The position numbers and the translations under genes are program-made. A stretch of DNA of 64,000 nucleotides from Gammaproteobacteria bacterium (lineage in GTDB: Bacteria > Pseudomonadota > Gammaproteobacteria > Acidiferrobacterales > SZUA-150): the NCBI GenBank assembly GCA_029880545.1, contig JAOUOD010000002.1:1-64000 (forward strand). Reading direction: 5' to 3'. How positions within the stretch are numbered: the first letter of the stretch is position 1; every line of letters starts with the position of its first letter. This document shows, one piece after another, positions 9,421-17,774 of this stretch. The notes under the pieces are model-generated. The model made no database searches. It saw nothing but the letters and a program-made list of their open reading frames with translations, and was not told the origin of the DNA.

Positions 9421-10710
9421 TCAGGCCGGCTTGATACGAAAGTCACGCCAACCCAGGACAAACGCGATCAACCCCAATACCATCATGACCCCGTCGCGGC
9501 TGCGAAAGTAAAACTTGTAGGCCATGCTGACACGTTTCTCCGGTTCGCCGATTTGTGCCGGAACTATCCTGGGAATCCAGCCGTATTCCGAACGACCCAC
9601 CAGCACTTTGTTCCAGACCATATCATTGGCGGAACCCACATCGGTCAGCAACAGCAGCGCCTTCCTGCCTGGTTTTCGTATAACCTCGGACTCGAGGCTC
9701 GGCATAACAGTCACCCGTGCGTCATCCTCAAGCACTTCAACAAACAGGTGATCCGAACTGTACAAGACCTTGTTGGCCCTGGCCGGCCACGGGATGTCGA
9801 CAAAATTTTGCGCGGCAACATAGATGAAAAATACCAGCGAAAAAGCAAACCCGCCCTTGATGGCGCGAAGCATGCGATGAGAAATCATTTGCACCCTGAA
9901 CAACAACACCAGCACGAACAATGCAACAACAGTCATACCAATATTAAGCGCCGGGTGAATTGCAAGAATGTCTGTCGGATTGAGCGCCAGCAAGGCGCGG
10001 TCTTCGGAATCCGACAACAGGTAACGCAGGTAAGTGTGATAGATGCCGTAAACAAGGCCAATCACCGAAACGAGGTAGACCAGGAATTCCTTTTTCTGCC
10101 TGCCAATCAATGGCAAGGCAGAGCTGAACGTGATATCAAACACCTTGCTGGGCATGGTCTTCCATTGACACTTGTACAATGTCATGGGCTTGCTTTTGCC
10201 CTTTAACATGACCTGACCTTGCCGACTCAATGCAAACTCGGCATTCTTGACCCGTGAAGCCGTAGAACCCGATACCAGGATTTCATCACCCTTGGCCTTT
10301 GACTCAACACGCGCGGCCACGTTCACGACGTCACCAAAGACATCGGCACGCTCGACAATACCGTGACCGGTATGAATTCCGACCCTGACATTCAGCTGAA
10401 AACGCCGGTCGCGGGCACGCTCATCAGCCAGTATCTGCTGAATGCCAATCGCCGCGTGAATTGCGTCCTCGGGATAACGAAACACCGCCATAATCGCATC
10501 GCCGATGGTTTTGACCACGCGACCACGATACTTTCTGATTACCGGGAACAGCAAGCGGTTATGGCGATCGACCATCAGCCGACCCTTGACGTCACCCTGT
10601 CGATCCCAGTACTTGGTCGATCCTTCGATATCAGTAAAAAGAATGGTGGCCGGCTTTCGGGTCTTCTGAATCTGTCGAACCAGGCCTGTCAGTATTCTGG
10701 TGTCATGCAT
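9421..10710 (-). CDS. Class III adenylate/guanylate cyclase with membrane region and SH3-like domain
   Basis: The N-terminal domain (about 20-160) carries the class III cyclase landmarks. These are the metal Asp in TILFTDIEGSTKYW, the second Asp in KTIGDAIMAVF, and the transition-state Asn/Arg in FGDVVNVAARVE. After it come three membrane segments (about 205-310), an SH3b-like stretch (about 320-400, with VTVMPSLESEV and GRSEYGWIPRI) and a final membrane helix. The catalytic-domain-first order with a C-terminal periplasmic SH3-type domain is less usual than sensor-first cyclases. It probably makes cAMP from ATP, but substrate choice cannot be read with certainty. Convergent with the GGDEF/EAL gene. 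Confidence 0.88.
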   Translation of the reverse strand: MHDTRILTGLVRQIQKTRKPATILFTDIEGSTKYWDRQGDVKGRLMVDRHNRLLFPVIRKYRGRVVKTIGDAIMAVFRYPEDAIHAAIGIQQILADERARDRRFQLNVRVGIHTGHGIVERADVFGDVVNVAARVESKAKGDEILVSGSTASRVKNAEFALSRQGQVMLKGKSKPMTLYKCQWKTMPSKVFDITFSSALPLIGRQKKEFLVYLVSVIGLVYGIYHTYLRYLLSDSEDRALLALNPTDILAIHPALNIGMTVVALFVLVLLFRVQMISHRMLRAIKGGFAFSLVFFIYVAAQNFVDIPWPARANKVLYSSDHLFVEVLEDDARVTVMPSLESEVIRKPGRKALLLLTDVGSANDMVWNKVLVGRSEYGWIPRIVPAQIGEPEKRVSMAYKFYFRSRDGVMMVLGLIAFVLGWRDFRIKPA

Positions 10711-10871
10711 ATTAGCTACCGTGCATCATTGTTATGGTATCCCCTGCCCGGGCCGAGTCTAACACGGTTTTAGGGACACACACACGAACGGGTTTTGCCG
10801 GTAACAAGGCGGTTGAAAATCCGGCCGGACTTGGCATACTCGACTCTTGTTGTCTTCAAACCCGCTCACAC

Positions 10872-11486
10872 ATGCCAGCCAGTCTCGCCGATATTGACGC
10901 CTGTTTGCCGCAAACCCAGTGCGGGCGTTGTGGTTATCCCCGCTGCGAAGATTACGCCGGCGCTTTGCTTGCCGGTGACACCGGCATCAATCGTTGTCCG
11001 CCGGGACAGGACCGGACAATCGGTCAACTGGCCGACCTGCTGAATACTCCTGCACTGCCCCTGGACAGCAGTTTAGCGGCCTATCATCACAGGCTGCTGG
11101 CAATCATCGATGAAACACAATGTATTGGCTGCACACTTTGCATCCAGGCCTGCCCGGTTGACGCCATTCTTGGCACCGCCAAGCACATGCACACAGTCAT
11201 CACGGCGGAATGTACCGGCTGCGAGCTTTGCCTGCCGCCGTGCCCGATGTCCTGCATTGAGCTGGTCGCCTGGCAAGGCGAAGAAGACCCACATTCAGCA
11301 TGGCCGCAATATTCACTTGCCGACCGTGAACAGGCCCGACGTCGGAGCCGTAACCGGTTGCGACGACTCAGTGCCGGCAAGACCGGGCCCGAATCACTAT
11401 CACCACAACCCGATTCAAAGAAAAAGATGCAGGATGATATTGCTGCTGCCGTGGCGCGTGTAAGAGCCAGGCGTAACCCGTCATGA
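10872..11486 (+). CDS. rnfB: RnfB-like ferredoxin of the Rnf electron transport family (soluble form)
   Basis: Contains the RnfB Fe-S domain with cysteines in [19 protein letters not shown], then two 4Fe-4S ferredoxin motifs ([12 protein letters not shown] and [12 protein letters not shown]). The N-terminal membrane anchor of classical RnfB is missing, as in the shorter proteins found next to nth in many proteobacteria that lack a full rnf operon. I place the start at ATG 10872 (204 residues), which begins at the Fe-S domain. ATG 10734 would add 46 residues with no family character. The C-terminus is basic. It overlaps nth by ATGA, suggesting a role near DNA repair or electron supply, but no rnfA/C/D/G/E are present here. 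Confidence 0.85.
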   Translation: MPASLADIDACLPQTQCGRCGYPRCEDYAGALLAGDTGINRCPPGQDRTIGQLADLLNTPALPLDSSLAAYHHRLLAIIDETQCIGCTLCIQACPVDAILGTAKHMHTVITAECTGCELCLPPCPMSCIELVAWQGEEDPHSAWPQYSLADREQARRRSRNRLRRLSAGKTGPESLSPQPDSKKKMQDDIAAAVARVRARRNPS

Positions 11487-12118
11487 ATCGAAAACAGCGA
11501 ACGGAAATGTTTGTCCGGCTGAAACAAGCAAACCCGAAGCCGACGACAGAACTGCATTACAGCAATACTTTCCAGTTGTTGATTGCAGTCATCCTGTCCG
11601 CCCAGGCAACCGACAAGGGTGTGAATGCCGCGACCGCATCCTTGTTCAGCCTGGCAAAAACACCGCAGGATATTCTGGACATGGGGCTACGCAAGCTCAA
11701 AACCCATGTCAAAACCATTGGCCTTTTCAATACCAAGGCCGCCAATATCATGAAAACCTGTCGCATGCTGGTTGATCATCACAAGGGCAAAGTGCCGCGC
11801 GATCGCGAATCGCTGGAAGCCTTGCCCGGTGTCGGCCGGAAGACCGCCAATGTCGTGCTCAACACGGCGTTTGGCGAACCCACGATTGCCGTTGATACCC
11901 ATATATTCCGGCTGTCCAACCGTACAGGCCTGGCGCCAGGCAAGAATGTGCTGGAAGTGGAACGCAACCTGGTCAAAAACGTTCCGCCCGAATTCATGCA
12001 CGATGCTCATCATTGGCTAATTCTCCACGGCCGCTACACCTGCATTGCCCGCAAACCACGGTGTGGCAGCTGCGCCATCTATGATTTATGTGAATATGAC
12101 GCTAAAGTGGATGAATGA
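11483..12118 (+). CDS. nth: Endonuclease III (DNA glycosylase/AP lyase)
   Basis: Removes oxidised pyrimidines and cleaves abasic sites in base excision repair. The 211-residue length is standard. The helix-hairpin-helix is [14 protein letters not shown] with catalytic Lys120; the second catalytic residue Asp138 is in [11 protein letters not shown]. The C-terminal 4Fe-4S loop fits C-x6-C-x2-C-x5-C ([17 protein letters not shown]). It overlaps the upstream rnfB gene and the downstream FIST gene by ATGA on each side, so the three are translationally coupled. Confidence 0.98.
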   Translation: MNRKQRTEMFVRLKQANPKPTTELHYSNTFQLLIAVILSAQATDKGVNAATASLFSLAKTPQDILDMGLRKLKTHVKTIGLFNTKAANIMKTCRMLVDHHKGKVPRDRESLEALPGVGRKTANVVLNTAFGEPTIAVDTHIFRLSNRTGLAPGKNVLEVERNLVKNVPPEFMHDAHHWLILHGRYTCIARKPRCGSCAIYDLCEYDAKVDE

Positions 12119-13227
12119 CTGATCGTCAACCCATTCCCGTGGCCACCGGCCTCAGCCATGGTGGACCGGTTCAGGCGGAACATGCTTCAAATGCCGTCAA
12201 CCAGGCCATGGAGAGCGCCGGTATTGATCGCGCCAACGGCGTCATCCTGTTCCTTACCGAAGAATTTGCCAATGACCCGACCGCTGCTATTCGCGCTGCT
12301 GCGCGCGTCGCCGGCACACTGCAGGTCATTGGCTGTACCGGTGCCGGTGTATTCACTGAGCAGGAGTGGATCCTGGATGGCCCGGGTGCAGCAGCCATGG
12401 TTTTTGGTGGCGATATTCGTTTTGGCCGCGTCCCGGAAAATTGCTGTGCCGAGCAACCGGTTCTGTCCCTGTGCACACCGGCGGGCCTGGTTGCCGAATG
12501 GCTGGATCTGCCGTCTCCCCGTGTTGGCGGCATCTCCGCTGACAGTTTTGGTCATGGTCCGTTCAAGGTCTGGAGCGACGGCCGGGTTTCAGAATCCGGC
12601 CAGGTCGACACCCTGTTTGAGGGCGCTCACGGCGCGGCCCAGGCGTCACAGGGCATTCACGCACTGACTGCCCCAATTGAAATCAGCGAAGTGCAGGGCC
12701 TGGACGTACTGAAGATCGGCAATTACCCGGCGCTCAATGTGCTAATCCAGTCCTTGCCCGAAGAAGTCCGGCAACTGCGTTCACTGCCCTATCACCTGCT
12801 TGCTGGCGGTGTCACTTTCGGCGACCCGGATACCGCCATTCGCGAAGGCCGTTACCGACTTGCTCATATCGTTTCAGCCAACCCGGGTGAGCAGTCCATC
12901 ACCTTGTCACAGCCACTTCATCGTGGCGAGAGATTGTTCTGGGCGATGCGCAACACGCTTACCGCCGAGCGGGAGATGGCACGCACCATTGAACAAACCG
13001 TCGCACAACTACGAACTGAACCGGATTTTGGCCTGCTGTTTCCCTGTGTCGGTCGTGGACCCAACTTTTACGGTAACCGCGACCGGGACCTGGAGCTGCT
13101 CAAGAGCCGGTTCCCGGGCATGCCGGTGATCGGATTTTACGGTAACGGCGAAATCGGCCCACTGGATGGCAGCAACCACCTCTACCAGTACTCGGCCATT
13201 CTCAGTCTTTTCAAGTCAAGTCATTGA
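12115..13227 (+). CDS. FIST-domain sensory protein
   Basis: The 370-residue soluble protein has the FIST N domain (about 25-215, with VIGCTGAGVFTEQEW and PRVGGISADSFG) and the FIST C domain (about 220-365, ending GFYGNGEIGPLDG). FIST domains are predicted ligand-binding sensory modules, perhaps for amino acids, often attached to kinases or cyclases; here the module stands alone. The start overlaps nth by ATGA. An operon with rnfB and nth suggests a redox or stress link, but this is inference. No signal peptide or membrane helix is visible. Confidence 0.88.
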   Translation: MTDRQPIPVATGLSHGGPVQAEHASNAVNQAMESAGIDRANGVILFLTEEFANDPTAAIRAAARVAGTLQVIGCTGAGVFTEQEWILDGPGAAAMVFGGDIRFGRVPENCCAEQPVLSLCTPAGLVAEWLDLPSPRVGGISADSFGHGPFKVWSDGRVSESGQVDTLFEGAHGAAQASQGIHALTAPIEISEVQGLDVLKIGNYPALNVLIQSLPEEVRQLRSLPYHLLAGGVTFGDPDTAIREGRYRLAHIVSANPGEQSITLSQPLHRGERLFWAMRNTLTAEREMARTIEQTVAQLRTEPDFGLLFPCVGRGPNFYGNRDRDLELLKSRFPGMPVIGFYGNGEIGPLDGSNHLYQYSAILSLFKSSH

Positions 13228-13403
13228 TTTGTCGATATTTTCAAGCCGGTCATCAGCTGACGACTTGCCAGCTTCTGGCGTGGCTGCAACAATGCCTGCG
13301 GATTTTTATGGAACCCGGAAACTTTTCCTACAAATGCGGGTCATAGAAAACCGAGTGCCGATTGATTACCGCTCCCCGTTCCGGAAAAAGGCAACGTTTT
13401 CAT

Positions 13404-13425
13404 CTGCCGGTCAGGAAACCGGCAG
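13404..13425. repeat. 8-bp inverted repeat in the leader of the MNIO operon
   Basis: CTGCCGGT at 13404-13411 pairs perfectly with ACCGGCAG at 13418-13425 around a 6-base loop. It lies 70 bases before the peptide gene start and has no following T-run. It may be an operator or an RNA hairpin in the 5' leader. The rest of 13228-13495 shows no promoter I can assign with confidence. Confidence 0.5.
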
Positions 13426-13495
13426 CAGGCAGCTGTGTCAGTCTCACTACCTAGCTATTTACTGATCCACCATAATGTTCTTACAGGAGAATTAT

Positions 13496-13843
13496 ATGTC
13501 TGAAAACAAGAAGCTGACACCTTTGGCCAAGGCAATCGGTGTATCTGTTGTCGCCGGCCTTGCCAGCATGTCAGCTGCCAATGCTGCAGCCAATCCTTTT
13601 GCAATGACTGATCTGGGTACCGGTTATAAGGTAGCAGCCCAGGGCAACTGCGGCGAAGGCAAGTGTGGCGGCAAGAAAGAAGGTGCTTGCGGCGAAGGCA
13701 AGTGTGGCGGCAAGAAAGCAGGCACCGAAGAAGGCAAGTGTGGCGGCAAGAAAGAAGCTGTCGAAGAAGGCAAGTGTGGCGGCAAGAAATCCGACAAGAA
13801 AGAAGGCGCTTGCGGCGAAGGCAAGTGTGGCGGCAAGAAATAA
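13496..13843 (+). CDS. hvfA: HvfA-type secreted peptide precursor with five EGKCG repeats (MNIO substrate)
   Basis: A 115-residue precursor with a signal peptide (about 1-28, cleavage near SAANA), a short linker and a C-terminal half made of Gly, Lys, Glu and Cys. It has five EGKCGGKK units and eight cysteines in all (NCG, two ACG and five KCG). In HvfA-type precursors the EGKCG cysteine is converted by the MNIO enzyme to a copper-binding oxazolone/thioamide, and the product is thought to sequester copper in the periplasm. The start at 13496 has a strong AGGAG at 13485; an upstream in-frame ATG would spoil the signal peptide. First gene of the operon, 5 bases before hvfB. Confidence 0.9.
   Translation: MSENKKLTPLAKAIGVSVVAGLASMSAANAAANPFAMTDLGTGYKVAAQGNCGEGKCGGKKEGACGEGKCGGKKAGTEEGKCGGKKEAVEEGKCGGKKSDKKEGACGEGKCGGKK
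13655..13840 (+). repeat. Five copies of a 24-bp coding repeat in hvfA
   Basis: Near-identical 24-bp units encoding EGKCGGKK start at 13655, 13694, 13730, 13766 and 13817. Spacings of 39, 36, 36 and 51 bases keep the frame. The high DNA identity, beyond what the peptide needs, suggests recent expansion by recombination or slippage. Confidence 0.9.
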
Positions 13844-13848
13844 ACGCC

Positions 13849-14697
13849 ATGCCTGTGCACAACTACCCGGTTAGTGGTGCCGGCCTCGGTTTAAAGCGGA
13901 CCCTTATGGGTCCGCTTGCCGAAACCGACAGCTCTGTGGTCAGCTTCTACGAAGTGGCACCTGAAAACTGGATCGGCGTCGGTGGCAGATGGGGCAAGAA
14001 ACTGCGTCAATATACCGAGCGTCACCCGTTTGTTTGCCACGGCTTGTCGCTCTCCATCGGCGGACCAGATGCACTTGATGAGGAATTTGTTCACAAGGTC
14101 GGCAAATTTCTGAAGGATCACAATATTCGCTGTTACAGCGAACACCTGAGTTATTGCAGTGACGGCGGTCACCTCTATGACCTGATGCCGATACCGTTTA
14201 CCGAAGAAGCAGTGAACCATGTTTGCGAACGTATCATGCGGGTCCAGGACATTCTCGGTCAGCGCATTGCCATGGAAAATGTTTCCTATTACGCCGCGCC
14301 GGGACAGGAAATCCCCGAGATAGAATTTATAAACGCGGTACTTGAAAAATCCGACTGCCAGCTGCTGCTGGACGTCAACAACATCTACGTCAACAGCATA
14401 AACCACAAGTACAATGCCCACGAGTTTCTTCGGTCACTGCCGGGAGAGCGCGTGGCTTATTGCCATATAGCGGGTCATTTCAGGGAAGATGAAGATCTGC
14501 TGGTTGATACCCATGGCGCCACCGTCGTCGATCATGTCTGGGGCTTGCTTGATGAAGCCTATCGTCTGTTTGGTGTCATGCCAACGATGCTAGAGCGGGA
14601 TTTCAATATTCCACCGATCGCTGAATTGCTGGAAGAAGTGGTTCACATCAACCGGATTCAGCAACAACACGAAAGCCGACACCATGTCGCGGGCTGA
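13849..14697 (+). CDS. hvfB: MNIO-family (DUF692) peptide-modifying enzyme, HvfB/BufB type
   Basis: A TIM-barrel multinuclear non-heme iron oxidase of 282 residues that should modify cysteines of the preceding peptide. Metal-ligand regions of the family are visible in order: HGLSLSIGG, SEHLSY, AMENVSYY, LLLDVNNIYVNS, HIAGH, DTHGATV and LERDFNIPP. ATG 13849 lies 5 bases after hvfA and gives the typical start (PVSGAGLGLKR). The 3' end overlaps hvfC by 14 bases, so the enzyme and partner are probably made in fixed ratio. Known relatives convert Cys to oxazolone/thioamide using O2. Confidence 0.93.
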   Translation: MPVHNYPVSGAGLGLKRTLMGPLAETDSSVVSFYEVAPENWIGVGGRWGKKLRQYTERHPFVCHGLSLSIGGPDALDEEFVHKVGKFLKDHNIRCYSEHLSYCSDGGHLYDLMPIPFTEEAVNHVCERIMRVQDILGQRIAMENVSYYAAPGQEIPEIEFINAVLEKSDCQLLLDVNNIYVNSINHKYNAHEFLRSLPGERVAYCHIAGHFREDEDLLVDTHGATVVDHVWGLLDEAYRLFGVMPTMLERDFNIPPIAELLEEVVHINRIQQQHESRHHVAG

Positions 14698-15448
14698 TTT
14701 CAGAGCCACGCAATTCGGATTTGCCGGCTACATCCGGAATCCCGACAGCCATCCGGCACCGGCAGATGTAGAACTGCGGCGCATGAAGGTTTATCGCGAT
14801 CTGTTTTTCAATAATGTCGAAGACTTCATGTCCAACAGCTACCCGGTATTGCATGAGCTTCTGGGTGAAAGCCGCTGGATGACGCTGATCAAGGATTACT
14901 TCGCGCGACACCAGGCACATACACCACTGTTCCCGAAGATGCCGGCAGAATTCCTGGATTACCCGGACAACGAATATTCCGCCGCGCCGGGTGATCCGCC
15001 ATTTATTCGTGAGCTTGCCCACTACGAATGGGTTGAAATTGAACTGGCGTCCGCTGATGACACGCCCGATATGAGCCGTATCAATACCAATGGCGACTTG
15101 CTTGGTGGGGTACCTGCTATCTCACCATTGGTGAGAATGCTGTCCTGTCAATACCCGGTTCACCGGATCAGCGCTGATTTTATCCCTGGCGAGCCTTCAG
15201 AAACCCCTGTCTACCTGCTGGTATTTCGGGACCGAAAGGATGACGTGTGCTTCCTGGAAATCAATGCACTTACCTGGAGCCTGTTACAAATGATCAGCGA
15301 CAATGTTGCGCAACACACAGGCGGACAAATGCTGGCGTCGCTGGCGGAAGCACTGCCGCAGTTCGATCCTGGCGTGGTTCAATCCGGCGGCATGGAAATA
15401 CTGGACGATATGCATAAACGTGGCATTTTGCTCGGAACTGGACTTTAA
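14684..15448 (+). CDS. hvfC: DUF2063 partner protein of the MNIO enzyme, HvfC/BufC type
   Basis: The 254-residue protein starts FRATQFGFAGYIRNP and continues with RMKVYRDLFFNNVEDFMSNS, both typical of the DUF2063 DNA-binding-like N domain. In the MNIO systems studied, this protein binds the precursor's leader and delivers it to the DUF692 enzyme. The C-terminal half (about 150-254, with VYLLVFRDRKDDV and INALTWSLLQMI) matches the second domain of HvfC/BufC proteins. ATG 14684 overlaps hvfB by 14 bases. No catalytic motif is seen. Confidence 0.9.
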   Translation: MSRADFRATQFGFAGYIRNPDSHPAPADVELRRMKVYRDLFFNNVEDFMSNSYPVLHELLGESRWMTLIKDYFARHQAHTPLFPKMPAEFLDYPDNEYSAAPGDPPFIRELAHYEWVEIELASADDTPDMSRINTNGDLLGGVPAISPLVRMLSCQYPVHRISADFIPGEPSETPVYLLVFRDRKDDVCFLEINALTWSLLQMISDNVAQHTGGQMLASLAEALPQFDPGVVQSGGMEILDDMHKRGILLGTGL

Positions 15449-15493
15449 TCAGGGATAACTCAAGACAACAAACAATAATCCGATAAATCCACC

Positions 15494-17026
15494 ATGAATG
15501 AAGGATTGTTTCAGGAATGGGCGCTACCGGTGCTGGAACTTTTGGCCAGCCTGTTCCTCATCGTCATTGGCGCCGGGCTGGCGTGGGTAGTCATTGTTTA
15601 CATTCTTGACGTTACCCAGACGCAACAGGCCATTCGCCGCAATTACCCGGTAATCGGTCGATTCCGGTATTTCTTCGAGCACCTGGGCACATTTTTTCGT
15701 CAGTATTTTTTCGCCCAGGATCGCGAAGAAATGCCGTTCAATCGCGCCGAGCGCAGTTGGGTTTACCGCGCCGCCAAGAATATCGACAGCACTGTACCTT
15801 TTGGCTCCACCCGCGACCTGCGCCCGGCCGGAACGATATATTTCGTTAACTGCCCATTTCCGTCGCTGGATGACAATCACGACTCTGCGCCACTGGTAAT
15901 AGGCGAACATTGTTCAAAACCGTTTCATGCCAAGTCCCTGTTCAACATTTCCGGCATGAGTTTCGGGGCCATCTCCAAACCGGCAATCCTGGCACTGTCC
16001 AATGGCGCCCGCATGGCGGGTTGCTGGATGAACACCGGTGAAGGCGGTTTATCACCCTATCATCTCGAAGGCGGCGCCGACCTGGTTTTCCAGATTGGCA
16101 CAGCCAAGTATGGCGTACGCAACGAAGACGGTAGTCTCAACGAATACGAACTGCGTCGCGTTGCCGCCCACGAACAGGTACGCATGTTTGAGATCAAGCT
16201 CAGCCAGGGCGCAAAACCCGGCAAGGGCGGAATTCTGCCCGGCGCAAAAGTTACCGCGGAAATCGCAAGAATACGGGGAATTCCTGCCGGCCAGGATTCC
16301 ATCAGCCCGAGCCGTCATGCAGAGGTCAACTCCACCAGCGAACTGCTCGACATGGTAGACCGCGTAAGGCGCGCCACCGGCAAGCCAACGGGCTTCAAAA
16401 TGGTACTGGGTGCTTACGGCTGGCTAGACGAATTTTGCGAAGAAATCGGTCGACGAGGCATCGAATCAGCGCCCGATTTTATTACCCTGGACGGCGCTGA
16501 AGGTGGTACCGGCGCGGCACCGATGAGCCTGATGGACAACATGGGCCTGCCGCTACGCGAAGCCCTGCCTTTGCTGACAAACAAGCTCGAGGAATACGGC
16601 TTGCGGCCACGCATTCGTGTTATTGCTTCAGGCAAGCTGATTACACCGGTGGATGTCGCCTGGGCAATCTGCATCGGTGCCGATTTTGTCGTCTCCGCGC
16701 GCGGATTCATGTTTGCCCTGGGTTGCATCCAGGCCCTGCAATGCAACAAGGATACCTGTCCGACCGGTATCACTACCCACAATCCTCGGCTGCAAAAAGG
16801 CCTGGTTCCCGAATCCAAGGCACGCCGGGTCAACAATTACGCGCAAAACATGTTGCGAGAGATTGGCGTCATTGCTCACTCATGTGGTGTCAGCGATCCC
16901 CGAGAACTCCAGCGACATCACGCACGCATTTCACTTGGCACCGGCCGATCCAGTTCCCTGGCCGAACTGTACCCGGACCCGGAAGTGCCCGTACAACACG
17001 GCAATATCAGCCGCATCAATCCCTGA
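15494..17026 (+). CDS. Membrane-anchored FMN-binding glutamate-synthase-like oxidoreductase
   Basis: A 510-residue protein: N-terminal membrane helix (about 12-38), then a glutamate synthase large-subunit FMN barrel. Key segments are ISGMSFGAISKPAI, NTGEGGLSPYH, KLSQGAKPGKGG, ITLDGAEGGTGAAP and the Cys-containing LGCIQALQCNKDTCPTGI that holds a 3Fe-4S cluster in GltB. The glutaminase domain is absent, so it is not a classical glutamate synthase. The family's substrate is unknown. It lies 45 bases after hvfC and before doxX, so it interrupts the usual hvfABCD order. A role in supplying electrons for peptide modification, or in an attached redox pathway, is inference only. Confidence 0.88.
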   Translation: MNEGLFQEWALPVLELLASLFLIVIGAGLAWVVIVYILDVTQTQQAIRRNYPVIGRFRYFFEHLGTFFRQYFFAQDREEMPFNRAERSWVYRAAKNIDSTVPFGSTRDLRPAGTIYFVNCPFPSLDDNHDSAPLVIGEHCSKPFHAKSLFNISGMSFGAISKPAILALSNGARMAGCWMNTGEGGLSPYHLEGGADLVFQIGTAKYGVRNEDGSLNEYELRRVAAHEQVRMFEIKLSQGAKPGKGGILPGAKVTAEIARIRGIPAGQDSISPSRHAEVNSTSELLDMVDRVRRATGKPTGFKMVLGAYGWLDEFCEEIGRRGIESAPDFITLDGAEGGTGAAPMSLMDNMGLPLREALPLLTNKLEEYGLRPRIRVIASGKLITPVDVAWAICIGADFVVSARGFMFALGCIQALQCNKDTCPTGITTHNPRLQKGLVPESKARRVNNYAQNMLREIGVIAHSCGVSDPRELQRHHARISLGTGRSSSLAELYPDPEVPVQHGNISRINP

Positions 17027-17159
17027 TTCTGCAGAACCCGGCACACCCGGGCTCAACACATATCCGGAACTTCCCGGCATCGATACAGTCATAACACGTA
17101 ACCCAACGCGGGCGCCCGGGGCCAGCCCGCGACCGAGGTGATGACATACAGGAGAACCC

Positions 17160-17765
17160 ATGCGCTACATCAAGAAACTGAATGAACTGATGAGTCAAAG
17201 TCAGTCCGCGGACTTTCTCGCCCCGCTACTTTTGCGCCTGTACCTGGCTCCGGTCATGTGGATGGCCGGAACTCAAAAGTGGAGCAGTTTTAGCGATACC
17301 GTCAGCTGGTTCGGCAATACCGAGTGGGGCCTGGGTCTTCCATTTCCCTGGCTGATGGCGGCACTGGCAACGGCTACAGAACTGGTTGGTGCCATTGCCC
17401 TGGCGGCCGGTCTTGGCGTGCGCTGGATATCTGTTCCGTTGATGATAACCATGATTGTGGCGGCTGTTACAGTTCACTGGCAGAACGGCTGGCTGGCGAT
17501 CGCGACTGGCGGTGGCTTGTTCGCCACTGACCGCACCGTAGCTGCAGCAGAGCGACTGGCGCGCGCCAGGGACATTCTTCGCGAGCATGGCAACTATGAA
17601 TGGCTTACTGAAAACGGGGACTTTGTCATACTTAATAACGGCATCGAATTTGCTGCCACCTATTTCCTGATGTTGCTGGTATTGTTTTTTGTCGGCGCTG
17701 GCCGTTATGTCAGCATTGATTACTGGCTGAAAAAAAGATTTAGCATAAACCGCCAATACCGATAA
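17160..17765 (+). CDS. DoxX-family membrane protein (HvfD position)
   Basis: A 201-residue inner-membrane protein with about four hydrophobic segments (LLLRLYLAPVMWMAGTQKW, LMAALATATELVGAIALAAG, SVPLMITMIVAAVTVH, AATYFLMLLVLFFVGAG). The DoxX pattern LRLYLAPVMWMAGxQKW at the N-terminus is clear. In MNIO copper-peptide operons a DoxX protein usually closes the cluster as HvfD, with an unknown role, possibly quinone-linked. An AGGAG precedes ATG 17160. It is 133 bases after the FMN enzyme and only 9 bases before the radical SAM gene, so those two are tightly coupled. Confidence 0.88.
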   Translation: MRYIKKLNELMSQSQSADFLAPLLLRLYLAPVMWMAGTQKWSSFSDTVSWFGNTEWGLGLPFPWLMAALATATELVGAIALAAGLGVRWISVPLMITMIVAAVTVHWQNGWLAIATGGGLFATDRTVAAAERLARARDILREHGNYEWLTENGDFVILNNGIEFAATYFLMLLVLFFVGAGRYVSIDYWLKKRFSINRQYR

Positions 17766-17774
17766 AATCCCCGC

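Noticed and set aside
13300-13345. Possible ECF-type promoter (GGAAC box) before hvfA
   Set aside because: No -10 element lies at a suitable distance; the box alone is not enough.
13655-13840. Repeat array considered as a CRISPR or satellite
   Set aside because: The units are in frame, code for EGKCGGKK and have no variable spacers of CRISPR type.
13663-13860. Long Arg-rich and Pro/Leu-rich frames across the hvfA repeat
   Set aside because: They are other-frame shadows of the repeat; hvfA has the ribosome binding site and signal peptide.
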